Shown piece by piece: positions 27,547 to 35,321 of a DNA stretch of 41,473 nucleotides (position 1 is its first letter; each line of letters starts with the position of its first letter). A program made the position numbers and the translations under genes. The stretch covers positions 1-41,473 of the forward strand of contig NZ_SMKR01000053.1 in the NCBI RefSeq assembly GCF_004348725.1. Reading direction: 5' to 3'. This DNA comes from Kribbella turkmenica (GTDB lineage: Bacteria > Actinomycetota > Actinomycetes > Propionibacteriales > Kribbellaceae). Below the pieces are notes generated by a model. The model ran no database searches and was not told the DNA's origin. It was given only the letters and a program-made list of their open reading frames with translations.

Positions 27547-28962
27547 TTAAGCGCGCCGGCGGCCAGGGAGGAGCAGGGCGACGACGGCACCGGCGGCGAC
27601 GACGGCGGCGCCGGTCCAGACGGCGGGGACGAGACCGTCGGCGTAGCTGGCCGGGGAGTCGTAGGAGCCGGCCGAGGCGAAGACCGAGGCCAGGACGGCG
27701 ACGCCCATCGCGACGCCGACCTCGCGGATCGTGTTGTTGGTGCCGGAGGCGACCCCGCGGTCGGCGTCGGGTGCGCTGGCCATCACGACACTCGCCGCCG
27801 GGGCGAAGGTCAGCCCCATCCCGACACCGGCCAGGATGAACGGCAGAACCAGTTCGGAGTACTGCGTCGTCGCCGTGGTGACCAGGGCCATCCAGCCGAG
27901 CGCCGCCGCCAGGAACACCTGTCCGGTCGCGATCAGCGCACGCGGGCCGACCCGGTCCACGACCATCCCGGCGAGCGGGGCGACCACCATCGGCGCCAAC
28001 GTCCACGGCATCGTCCGTACGCCGGACTCCAGCGGACTGTACCCCTGCACCACCTGGAAGAACTGCGCCAGCAGGAACACCGCGCCGAACACGCCGACCG
28101 AGAACGTGAACGAGGTGATGTTCACGACGCTGAACGCGCGGACCGAGAACAACCGCAGCGGCAGCATCGGAGCCGCCGTACGGCGCTCCCACCCGAGGAA
28201 CGCGGCCAGCAGGACCACACCGGCGATCAGCGACCCGAGCACGCCACCTGACGTCCAGCCGTCTTCGGCACCGTGCACGACGCCCCAGACGATCGACAGT
28301 ACGCCGGCCGTCGCAAGCACCAGCCCGGCCAGGTCCAGCCGCTTCGCCGGTCCACGGGACTCGCCCAGCACGCGCGCGGCGAGCAGTACGGCGACGACGC
28401 CGATCGGCACGTTGAGCCAGAAGATCCACTGCCAGTTGAGACCGTCGACCACGGCACCACCGACGACCGGACCGACCGCGACCCCCAGACCGGAGATGCC
28501 TCCCCAGGCGCCGATCGCGGCGCTGCGCAGCCTGTCGGGTACGGCGCCGGCCAGCAACGTCAGCGACAACGGCATCACGGCCGCCGCGCCGACACCCTGG
28601 ACCGCGCGGGCGCCGATCAGCATCCACGGCTCGGTCGCCAACGCACAGGCCGCCGAGGCCGCGGTGAAGGCGACGATCCCGGCGAGGAAGACCCGCCGGC
28701 GGCCGAGCCGGTCGCCGATCGCGGCCGCGGTCAGCAGCAGGGCCGCGAACGCCAGCGTGTACGCGTTCACGAACCACTGCAGGTCGGACAGCGACGCGCC
28801 GAGCTCGGCCTTGATCACCGGCAGCGCGTTCGTGACGACCAGATTGTCCAGCGTGACCATGAAGGTGGGGATGCCCACCGCGGTCAGTACGGCGCCGAGC
28901 CCGGCCCTCCGAGCCGGTGACGCGGGTGGGTCGAGCCTCTCGTCGAGAGCGGTCGATGTCAT
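27547..28962 (-). CDS. DHA2-family (EmrB/QacA-like) MFS drug exporter
   Basis: A 471-residue, 14-helix MFS exporter. Motif D1 LDNLVVTNALPVI (about 38-50) in helix 1, the helix 2-3 loop GDRLGRRRVFLAG, and motif C in helix 5 (GISGLGVAVGPVVGGAVV) identify a proton-coupled drug antiporter; NWQWIFWLNVPIG follows helix 6 as usual in DHA2 proteins. ATG 28962 has AGGAG 7 nt upstream. It is divergent from a TetR regulator, and two copies of ACTGATAACA lie between them, so it is probably a regulated multidrug or self-resistance pump. The YjbR-like gene follows. Confidence 0.92.
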   Translation of the reverse strand: MTSTALDERLDPPASPARRAGLGAVLTAVGIPTFMVTLDNLVVTNALPVIKAELGASLSDLQWFVNAYTLAFAALLLTAAAIGDRLGRRRVFLAGIVAFTAASAACALATEPWMLIGARAVQGVGAAAVMPLSLTLLAGAVPDRLRSAAIGAWGGISGLGVAVGPVVGGAVVDGLNWQWIFWLNVPIGVVAVLLAARVLGESRGPAKRLDLAGLVLATAGVLSIVWGVVHGAEDGWTSGGVLGSLIAGVVLLAAFLGWERRTAAPMLPLRLFSVRAFSVVNITSFTFSVGVFGAVFLLAQFFQVVQGYSPLESGVRTMPWTLAPMVVAPLAGMVVDRVGPRALIATGQVFLAAALGWMALVTTATTQYSELVLPFILAGVGMGLTFAPAASVVMASAPDADRGVASGTNNTIREVGVAMGVAVLASVFASAGSYDSPASYADGLVPAVWTGAAVVAAGAVVALLLPGRRRA

Positions 28963-28976
28963 CGTCGGACTCCTAG

Positions 28977-29032
28977 TTGTAATTCACTGATAACAAGCGC
29001 GTGAGACCAAAGTATGCATCGACTGATAACAT
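28977..29032. promoter_or_regulatory. Twin operator sites between exporter and TetR
   Basis: ACTGATAACA occurs at 28986-28995 and 29022-29031, 36 bp apart. The first lies within the imperfect palindrome TTGTAATTCACTGATAACAA (28977-28996). The sites flank the probable promoters of both divergent genes. Operator identity is inferred from repetition and position. Confidence 0.55.
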
Positions 29033-29056
29033 GTCAAGCGACCCGGAAGGAGACGC

Positions 29057-29602
29057 ATGGGTGCGAGGGTTCGGCTGACCGCGGCGAAGCGCGGCGAGGA
29101 GGTCCTGCGGGCGGCGGTGCAGGCGTTCGGCGCGTCCGGGTACGCGGGCACGAAGACGGACGAGATCGCGCGGCTGGCCGGGGTCTCGCAGCCGTACGTG
29201 ATCCGCCTGTTCGGCACCAAGCAGCAGTTGTTCCTGGCCGCGTTGCAATCGGTGTGCGACCGGGTCGAGCAGACCTTCCGCGACGCCGCGGCCGAGGAGC
29301 CGACGCTCGCGAGCCTGGGCAGCCGCTACGAGCAGTTCCTGGCCGAGCGGGAGCTTCTGCTGGTCCTGCTGCACGGCTTCTCCGCCAGCGGCGAGCCCGC
29401 CATCGGCGACCTGGTCCGCGAACGCTTCGGCGGCATCTACCGGCTGGTCCGCGACCTCACCGGCGCCTCACCGGCGGAGGCCCGCGAGTTCCTCGCCACC
29501 GGCATGCTGCTGACGGTCATGTCCGCCATGCAGGTCGTCGGCCCGTCGGCCGTTCCGCTTCCCTGGTCCGAAGAGATCTCGGCGACCCTGGGCACGCCCT
29601 AG
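29057..29602 (+). CDS. TetR-family transcriptional regulator of the DHA2 exporter
   Basis: A 181-residue TetR regulator with N-terminal HTH (about 12-55: VLRAAVQAFGASGYAGTKTDEIARLAGVSQPYVIRLFGTKQQLFLAAL) and a helical C-terminal domain without a recognisable effector pattern. ATG 29057 has AAGGAG about 5 nt upstream. It is divergent from the DHA2 exporter over 94 bp with repeated operator-like sites, the usual layout for a repressor relieved by the pump's substrate. Its stop shares CTAG with the stop of the convergent membrane-protein gene. Confidence 0.9.
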   Translation: MGARVRLTAAKRGEEVLRAAVQAFGASGYAGTKTDEIARLAGVSQPYVIRLFGTKQQLFLAALQSVCDRVEQTFRDAAAEEPTLASLGSRYEQFLAERELLLVLLHGFSASGEPAIGDLVRERFGGIYRLVRDLTGASPAEAREFLATGMLLTVMSAMQVVGPSAVPLPWSEEISATLGTP

Positions 29603-30147
29603 TCGCCGCGAGGTTTCTCGTCGGCGGCGAACCAGATGGTCGCAGTGGCGAGGACGAGGGCGATCGCGGTGACCGGCATGGAGCCGGGAACGTCGGCCCC
29701 CCGGATCAGCGCGGCGGCGATCGCGACGACCGGGACGATCGCGACCGCGATCGCCGCGGGCACCAGCCACCGGCGCAAAGCCTGCTTGTGCACGAGCGCG
29801 TACGACGGGAGTTGTGCACTGAACGCGGTCGCCAGATGCACCACCAGCAACGCGATCCCGAGCAGCACGACGCTCCAGCCGATCCCACCGGGCGCGCGCA
29901 TCAGCCACCCGCCGGCCATCGCGACGAGGAAGATCACCCCCGCCAGCGAGTCCGGTAACACGATCGTCGCCACCAGCATCGGGACGGCGACCAGCGGGAT
30001 CAGGTCGAGCTGATCCCACGGCTGCACCGCGGACACCAGCAGCGCCAGCCCGCCCGCGACGGCGATGACGAGCCGGGCCAGCCGCGCGGCGAGTCCCGAG
30101 GCCCGCAGTTGCGCCAACCAGAGGGTGATCCTCTCGGACGGGCTCAT
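29599..30147 (-). CDS. Membrane protein, last gene of the MoxR/DUF58 operon
   Basis: A 182-residue hydrophobic protein with four to six transmembrane helices (about 24-42, 47-66, 70-85, 92-115, 128-148 and 155-172). ATG 30147 is preceded at a good distance by AGGAGG, itself part of a GAGCGAAGCGAGGAGG block. I recognise no enzymatic motif. It follows the DUF58 gene by 67 bp and is likely part of the same transcription unit, perhaps as a membrane partner of the MoxR-DUF58 system. Function unknown. Confidence 0.75.
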   Translation of the reverse strand: MSPSERITLWLAQLRASGLAARLARLVIAVAGGLALLVSAVQPWDQLDLIPLVAVPMLVATIVLPDSLAGVIFLVAMAGGWLMRAPGGIGWSVVLLGIALLVVHLATAFSAQLPSYALVHKQALRRWLVPAAIAVAIVPVVAIAAALIRGADVPGSMPVTAIALVLATATIWFAADEKPRGD

Positions 30148-30214
30148 CGACCTCCTCGCTTCGCTCCGGGCGCCGACGGGACCCGCGGGCCACCGTGCTC
30201 GATGACAACCTCGT

Positions 30215-31516
30215 TCATGAGCGGATCCTCGGTGCGGCGGCGAGCCGGGAGGCGTCCCGCAGCACCTCGTCGAGGGTCCCGGCGCCCTGCCAGCGGACGG
30301 TGGGCACACCGAGGTCGCCGAGGCGGTCGAGCTCACGGCGGCGCTCGAGCATGCGCAGTCGCCAGGCGAGTGGCCAGGCGACGGCGTCGTGCTCGTCGAG
30401 GTCGATCACCGCGGTGATGTCCGGGGGCAGCGTGTCGACGGCGATCACCGTGCACCCCGAGTGCACGAGCGTGACGACGTACCCGAGAATCTGCCGGCGG
30501 AGCAGTGGACTGAGGACGACGACGAGGCTGTCGGACTTGATCCGGTTGCGCCGCACGAGGTGCTGCTCGTCCTGCTGGCGGCCGTGGCGATCTGCGTAGA
30601 CCAACGTGTCGAGGATCCGCCGCAGGTGTCCCCGGCCGCTGCCGGAACGGACGCCGCGGACCAGGTTCCCGGTGTCGATCAGGCGGACCCGGTCGCCGTG
30701 GCGCAGGTAGTGCTCGGCGATCGAGGCGGCCGCCCGTACGCCGGTGTCCAGGCTCGACGACCGTCCGTCGATCCCTTCGCTGACACCGATCTCGCCACCG
30801 GTGTCGAGCAGGATGACCACCTCGGTGTCCCGGTCCGACCAGGTGGACGTCACGTGCAGCTCGCGCGTCCGCGCCGACACGGCCCAGTTGATCCGCCGCA
30901 GCCGGTCACCGGTCCGGAACGGCCGTACGCCGGCCAACTCGGTCCCCTCGCCCGGACGCCGCGACCGGTGCAACCCGACCAGGCCGGCCGGGCGGGGCAC
31001 CGAGTCGACGGCCTCGAAGCCCTCGCGCAGCGGAAGGGTGGTCACGGCGATCGGTTCGGCCGACGTCACCCGGATCCGATAGGCGCCGAGCACCGAGGTC
31101 GCCACGACCGTCGGCCGTTCCAGCGCACGCAGACCCCACCGCTTCGACCGCAACCCGACTTCGAGTGTGACCGCGCCGTCGATCACCGGCTCGGCGATCG
31201 CGGCCTGCGGAGGGTCGTACTGGAACCACTGCGCTCGCGGCAGCGCCGCCACGATCAGGTCGATGTCCGGATCCACGGTCCCGGCCACCCGCAGCCGGTA
31301 CGTCGTGGCCTGCCCCTCGAACAGCGCGTCGGTGTCCACCTCGGTGTGTACCTCGGGCCGCTCCTTCGGCCGGAGGTAGCGCCCCCAGACCGCGACGAAC
31401 GCCAGCGGCAGCCCGATGACCGCGGCGTCCGGCCGCCGGGCCAGCACCGCCACGAGCAGCAACAGCGCGGCCGCGCAGACCGCCCGGATCTGCGCGTGCG
31501 TCGGCTGCCAGCGCAT
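30215..31516 (-). CDS. DUF58 / von Willebrand-A-like protein
   Basis: A 433-residue DUF58 protein. Two N-terminal transmembrane helices (about 8-45) are followed by a beta-rich region and then the diagnostic segment GTELAGVRPFRTGDRLRRINWAVSARTRELHV (about 185-216) and a vWA-like strand VVILLDTGGE (about 225) that keeps part of the metal-site pattern. DUF58 proteins are the standard partners of MoxR ATPases and are thought to work with them in assembling or activating other proteins. ATG 31516 is preferred to the adjacent GTG 31519 because of spacing to GGTGGAG. MoxR lies 19 bp upstream. Confidence 0.9.
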   Translation of the reverse strand: MRWQPTHAQIRAVCAAALLLLVAVLARRPDAAVIGLPLAFVAVWGRYLRPKERPEVHTEVDTDALFEGQATTYRLRVAGTVDPDIDLIVAALPRAQWFQYDPPQAAIAEPVIDGAVTLEVGLRSKRWGLRALERPTVVATSVLGAYRIRVTSAEPIAVTTLPLREGFEAVDSVPRPAGLVGLHRSRRPGEGTELAGVRPFRTGDRLRRINWAVSARTRELHVTSTWSDRDTEVVILLDTGGEIGVSEGIDGRSSSLDTGVRAAASIAEHYLRHGDRVRLIDTGNLVRGVRSGSGRGHLRRILDTLVYADRHGRQQDEQHLVRRNRIKSDSLVVVLSPLLRRQILGYVVTLVHSGCTVIAVDTLPPDITAVIDLDEHDAVAWPLAWRLRMLERRRELDRLGDLGVPTVRWQGAGTLDEVLRDASRLAAAPRIRS

Positions 31517-31535
31517 CACTCCACCCCCGGCGACG

Positions 31536-32564
31536 TCACCGGGAGGCGCCGACGACGGTGGGCGGCGCCGGCACCGACCCGAGGACCGCGCGAACGACGG
31601 TCGCGCCGCTGACCTCGTGCAGCCAGAGCTCGGGCCGCACCGTGATCCGGTGCGCCAGCGCCGGTACGGCGACCGCCTTCACGTCCTCGGGGACGACGTA
31701 GTCCCGGCCCTGGATCACGGCGTACGCACGGGCCGTCAGCAACAACGCCAGCGATCCACGGGGCGAGGCGCCGACGAGCACCTGCGAGTCGCGACGGGTC
31801 GCGGCCGCGAGGTCGACGCAGTACTGACCGACGGTGTCGTCGACCGTGACGGTCTCGATCGCGCGCTGGGCCGCGAGCAGGCCGGCGGCGTCGGTGACGG
31901 CCTCGACCGTCTGGTCCTCCTTGCGGCGGCTCATCCGGCGGCGCAGCACCTCCCACTCCTCCCCGGCGCTCGGGTACCCGAAGCCGATGCGGAGCATGAA
32001 GCGGTCGAGCTGGGCCTCTGGAAGCGGGTAGGTGCCTTCGTACTCGACCGGGTTCGCGGTCGCCAGCACGTGGAACGGGCTGGGCAGCGGGAACGTCTGG
32101 CCCTCGACGGTGACCTGGTGCTCCTGCATCGACTCCAGCAGCGCGGCCTGCGTCTTCGGCGGGGTCCGGTTGATCTCGTCGGCCAGCAGCAGCCCGGTGA
32201 AGATCGGGCCGGGCCGGAAGGCGAACTCGGACTCCTTCTGGTCGTACACGAACGCTCCGGTCACGTCCGACGGCAACAGGTCGGGCGTGAACTGCACCCG
32301 CCGGAACTCCAGCCCGAGCGCCTGGGCGAACGACCGGGCGGCCAGCGTCTTCGCCAGACCCGGGTAGTCCTCGAGCAGCACGTGGCCGCCGGCGAGGATC
32401 CCGGCCAGCACGAGCTCCAGCGCACCGGTCTTGCCGACCACCGCCTCGCCCACCCGGTCGAGCACCTCGCGGCTGAGCGTCGACACCTCCGCAACCTGCA
32501 ACTCCCGCTCGTTGACTTCAGCACGACCGGCCGAGGCGGTGGGCTGCAGTTCTGGGTCAGTCAC
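31536..32564 (-). CDS. MoxR-family AAA+ ATPase
   Basis: A 342-residue AAA+ ATPase. The Walker A is in YPGLAKT (residues 67-73), Walker B LLLADEINR (125-133), sensor 1 in ATANPVEYEGTYPLPEAQLDRF, and the C-terminal lid carries GASPRGSLALLLTARAYAVIQGRDYVVPEDV with the sensor-2 arginine. All catalytic residues are in place. MoxR proteins act as chaperone-like ATPases for partner proteins, usually the vWA/DUF58 protein encoded next door. Start is GTG 32564, 6 bp after the preceding gene, so the operon is continuous. Confidence 0.94.
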   Translation of the reverse strand: MTDPELQPTASAGRAEVNERELQVAEVSTLSREVLDRVGEAVVGKTGALELVLAGILAGGHVLLEDYPGLAKTLAARSFAQALGLEFRRVQFTPDLLPSDVTGAFVYDQKESEFAFRPGPIFTGLLLADEINRTPPKTQAALLESMQEHQVTVEGQTFPLPSPFHVLATANPVEYEGTYPLPEAQLDRFMLRIGFGYPSAGEEWEVLRRRMSRRKEDQTVEAVTDAAGLLAAQRAIETVTVDDTVGQYCVDLAAATRRDSQVLVGASPRGSLALLLTARAYAVIQGRDYVVPEDVKAVAVPALAHRITVRPELWLHEVSGATVVRAVLGSVPAPPTVVGASR

Positions 32565-32570
32565 GGTTCC

Positions 32571-33167
32571 TCACAGCTTCTCGATGGTCTGGACGGCGTG
32601 CTCGATCTCGGCGAAGGACACGGTGCGCTTGTCGTCCCCGCTGATCAGGTTCCACAACTGCTCGCCGGTGAGCTCGCGGGCCCGCTCCGGCTCACGCACC
32701 GGGTCGACACCGTGGCGGTGCACCAGCCGGTCGGTGGTCAGCTCCAGCAGCAGCGGCCGGATCCGGCGTACGAACGTCTGCGAGCCCTCACCCGCGCGCC
32801 GCTCCCGGCTCGCCTCAAGCAGCCAGGTGGCGATGAACTGCGTCCGGTTGTCGCTGCTACGGGTCCGCAGCGCGGCGAGCCGCTCGTCCTGCCGCGCCGG
32901 CCAACTGGTCTCCAGCACTCGCGGCATGATCAGCCGGATCGCCAGCGACCCGACCCCGAGTGCGAGCCCCGTCGTCACGAACCACAACGGCTTCGGCGCC
33001 ATCCCGGCCGCGGCGAACACTCCCACGAGCAGCAAGCTCGTCAGCACGCAGAGACCGACGTGCTGCATGAGCACCTTGTGCGCCAGCGGCGACCGAGCCC
33101 GCGGCTGCTGCTCGCCGTCGCCTGGCCGCTCCGACTCCTCCAACGGCGTCCACCGGTACGTCGTCAT
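32571..33167 (-). CDS. Two-helix membrane protein of the MoxR operon
   Basis: A 198-residue protein with a charged N-terminus, two transmembrane helices (about residues 36-55 and 60-82) and a soluble, helical, arginine/glutamate-rich C-terminal part. I recognise no catalytic residues. It overlaps DUF4129 upstream by ATGA and precedes MoxR by 6 bp, so it is locked into the operon. Proteins at this position in actinobacterial MoxR clusters are conserved by place more than by sequence; function unknown. Confidence 0.8.
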   Translation of the reverse strand: MTTYRWTPLEESERPGDGEQQPRARSPLAHKVLMQHVGLCVLTSLLLVGVFAAAGMAPKPLWFVTTGLALGVGSLAIRLIMPRVLETSWPARQDERLAALRTRSSDNRTQFIATWLLEASRERRAGEGSQTFVRRIRPLLLELTTDRLVHRHGVDPVREPERARELTGEQLWNLISGDDKRTVSFAEIEHAVQTIEKL

Positions 33168-33886
33168 CCGGCCACCCCGCTGCCGGAGTGCGCGGCGGCC
33201 AGCTCGTCCCGCAGCCGGAGCAGGGCCGACCGGGCTTCGGCGCGGGCCTCCTCGGTGGAGCCGTGGGTGGAGTAGCGGGCCTCGCGGTAGAGCTCACCGA
33301 GGCGGACGAGCTGCGGCTCGGAGATCCCGCCGACACCGAGGACCCGGACGGTGAACTCGGCCGGGGTCTCGGACGGCTCGCGGGCCACCCCCGCGGACGC
33401 GGCGGCCTCCTCCAGCGCGACCCAGCAGGCGATCACCGCATCGGTCGCCCGGCCGGTGTCGATCCTGGCCAGGCCGCTGTCGACCGCCTCCGCGAGCCGG
33501 TCGGCCTTCATCCGCTCCCAGTCCGTGTCCTCGGTCTCGGCCTGCGGCAGCTCGACCTTGCGCAGGATCTTGTAGATCACCCAGCCGAGGAACCCGGCCA
33601 GCGCCGCCATCGTGAGCCAGACCAGGGCCTGCCAGAGCGCCTGGATCCAGGCCGGCATCGGCTTCCGTTCGGCGTTCCGTTCGGGCGGCGGCGGTGCCGG
33701 GGTGGGCCCGCTCACGGTCTCGTCCGGAGACGCCGGCGGCACCGGCCGCGGGGTCACCCGCAGCGTGGTCTCACTGACCGGCCGCACCGGCCCGCCGGCC
33801 GAGGCGAGCACCACGAAACCGGCTGCCGTGATCCCCAGCATCAGCACGGCAACCAGTGTCAGCGCTCCCCGGCGGCTCCGCTGCAT
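33164..33886 (-). CDS. DUF4129 protein, first gene of the MoxR/DUF58 operon
   Basis: A 240-residue protein: a transmembrane or signal-anchor helix at about 9-28, a proline-rich extracellular linker (about 35-75), a second helix (about 86-106), and a cytoplasmic DUF4129 domain with DAVIACWVALEEAAASAGVAREPSETPAEFTVRVL and REARYSTHGSTEEARAEARSAL (about 150-230), the family's signature. DUF4129 domains recur with MoxR, DUF58 and transglutaminase-like proteins. ATG 33886 lies 6 nt after TAGCCT on the minus strand, so the operon seems to start here, just after the Eis-like gene. Confidence 0.88.
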   Translation of the reverse strand: MQRSRRGALTLVAVLMLGITAAGFVVLASAGGPVRPVSETTLRVTPRPVPPASPDETVSGPTPAPPPPERNAERKPMPAWIQALWQALVWLTMAALAGFLGWVIYKILRKVELPQAETEDTDWERMKADRLAEAVDSGLARIDTGRATDAVIACWVALEEAAASAGVAREPSETPAEFTVRVLGVGGISEPQLVRLGELYREARYSTHGSTEEARAEARSALLRLRDELAAAHSGSGVAG

Positions 33887-33892
33887 CCCGGA

Positions 33893-33898
33893 AGGCTA
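33893..33898 (-). promoter_or_regulatory. -10 box of leaderless DUF4129-MoxR-DUF58 operon
   Basis: Minus-strand TAGCCT, then 6 nt, then ATG 33886. It lies in the 17-bp spacer after the Eis-like gene, making an independent promoter for the operon possible. Confidence 0.45.
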
Positions 33899-33903
33899 AC
33901 CGA

Positions 33904-35115
33904 TCAGAAGCCCGTGTCGAGCCACGGAAGCCGACTGGCGGAAAACGCTTGCGAAGCGACCGCGAGCGCTCCGGCGGTGTGCTCCTGCACCAGCCCGGCC
34001 GCCCCGAGCCGGGCCAGCGACGGCCGGCCCAGGTAGACCGCGCCCAGCTCGCGGACGTCGACGGTCAGGTCGGCCGGACGCGAGGTCGCCTCGCAGGTCG
34101 CCCCCGCCGGACCGCCGGCGAGGTGCCAGCCGCCCGCGTTCCACGGCAGGAATTCGTCGGTCACCGCGAGCACCACGTCGAACTCCCGCGCGTACGTCCG
34201 GGCGGCGAGGGCGCGGCCGACGTCCACCGGCCGGACCCAGAGCCCGTCCCGCGTGATCGGCCCGGCCGCGCGCGGATCGAGCAGCAGCTCCAGCAGCGGA
34301 TCGTCCGACGGCAGGCTCGCGCACCTCGTCTCGCTGAGCAGATCCGGCTCCAGCAGGTACCGCCAGAGCGCGGCGTGCGAGGCGAGGTCCACGGCGTGCA
34401 CCCGGTTGACCTGGATGAACCCCTTGTCTGCCCGTTTGCTCCGGTAGTACGCGAACCCGGTGAGCTCGCCGTCGCGCTCGGCCACCACGCAGCGGCGACG
34501 GGAGCCGCTCACCGGGTCGCTGGTGACGTTGTCGGCGACGACGTAAGCCTGCCAGCGGTCGTCGTGGTGGAACATCCCCGGCCGGTCCGCCGCCAGCCGG
34601 TTCCGCAGCGCCGCGCACGAGGCCAGCGTGTCGTGCACGTCGACGTACCTGATCCGTACGTCGTCGATGCCGGCGACCGGCCGCAGTTCGCGGGACGCCT
34701 TCGGGACGACGATCTCTTGGTGGTCCGAGGCCAGCCCGTACCCGAAGCGGCCGTAGATGGCCGCCTCGCTCGCGGTCAGGGCCGCGATCGGCTCACTGCC
34801 GGCCTCGTGGACATCCGTCAGCTGGGCCCGCATCAGCTCACGCAGGATGCCGCGGCGCCGGTGCGTCGGCCGGACCGCGACCAGCGTGACGCCGGCAACC
34901 GGGATCTGCGCGCCCGGCACGGTCATCCGGAGCGAGAACGTGCCGGTGTGCCCGACCAACTGCCCCTCGTCGACCGCGACCGTGCTCCGCTCCGGTTCCC
35001 ACACCCGGCGCTCGGCCTCCAGCTGGGCCTCGCTCCACGGCGCGGAGAAGGCCAGGTCGACGAGTTCGCGCAGCTCGTCCCAGTCACCCTTGAACCGCTC
35101 GATCCCGATCGCCAT
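33904..35115 (-). CDS. Eis-like GNAT N-acetyltransferase (second copy)
   Basis: A 403-residue Eis-family protein, paralogous to the one at 3522-4739. The acetyl-CoA motif is LVAVRPTHRRRGILRELM (about 78-95), followed by AIYGRFGYG (119-127); the C-terminal SCP2-like domain has VLAVTDEFLPWNAGGWHL and ADLTVDVRELGAVYLG, and the chain ends in Phe as in Mycobacterium Eis. ATG 35115 is preceded by AAGGGGG; the ORF upstream to 35145 lacks support. Likely role: acetylation of an amine-containing metabolite or drug; substrate unknown. The two copies are quite diverged and do not adjoin, so not a recent duplication. Confidence 0.87.
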   Translation of the reverse strand: MAIGIERFKGDWDELRELVDLAFSAPWSEAQLEAERRVWEPERSTVAVDEGQLVGHTGTFSLRMTVPGAQIPVAGVTLVAVRPTHRRRGILRELMRAQLTDVHEAGSEPIAALTASEAAIYGRFGYGLASDHQEIVVPKASRELRPVAGIDDVRIRYVDVHDTLASCAALRNRLAADRPGMFHHDDRWQAYVVADNVTSDPVSGSRRRCVVAERDGELTGFAYYRSKRADKGFIQVNRVHAVDLASHAALWRYLLEPDLLSETRCASLPSDDPLLELLLDPRAAGPITRDGLWVRPVDVGRALAARTYAREFDVVLAVTDEFLPWNAGGWHLAGGPAGATCEATSRPADLTVDVRELGAVYLGRPSLARLGAAGLVQEHTAGALAVASQAFSASRLPWLDTGF

Positions 35116-35241
35116 ACCCCCTTGACTATCAGACAACCACGACACACCGCTCGGGATTTCGGGCCGGCCGCGCGGTCACCACCGCGCCCGCCGCCTATTC
35201 GTTGCCCACGGCATCTTTCACCACCACGGTGCGGCGGGAGA

Positions 35242-35256
35242 CCGGGAATTTCCCGG
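35242..35256. promoter_or_regulatory. Isolated 15-bp perfect palindrome
   Basis: CCGGGAA-T-TTCCCGG is a perfect palindrome in the 206-bp spacer between the Eis-like gene (127 bp from its start) and the CobW-like gene (66 bp from its start). It could be an operator for either or a small hairpin. Apart from the Zur-controlled promoter, I see nothing else in this spacer. Confidence 0.4.
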
Positions 35257-35286
35257 CCTGACGGGCAAGACGTCCTCCCCCACCTC

Positions 35287-35315
35287 TGGACTGATGAAAA
35301 CCGTTTTCATATACT
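35287..35315 (+). promoter_or_regulatory. Promoter with Zur box in the spacer
   Basis: TGGACT (35287-35292) and TATACT (35310-35315) are spaced by exactly 17 bp, and ATG 35322 follows 6 nt later, so the mRNA is leaderless. The 17-bp perfect palindrome ATGAAAAC-C-GTTTTCAT (35294-35310) fills the spacer and overlaps the -10. It closely resembles the TGAAAnCnnTTTCA-type box of the zinc uptake regulator Zur in actinobacteria. Repression under zinc sufficiency is expected. Confidence 0.78.
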
Positions 35316-35321
35316 CCTCCC

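Noticed and set aside
35195..35290. Minus-strand open stretch ending RRTVVVKDAVGNE in the spacer before the CobW-like gene, considered as a Zur-regulated small ribosomal protein
   Set aside because: It has no usable start codon and does not match L28, L31, L32, L33 or L36 patterns.
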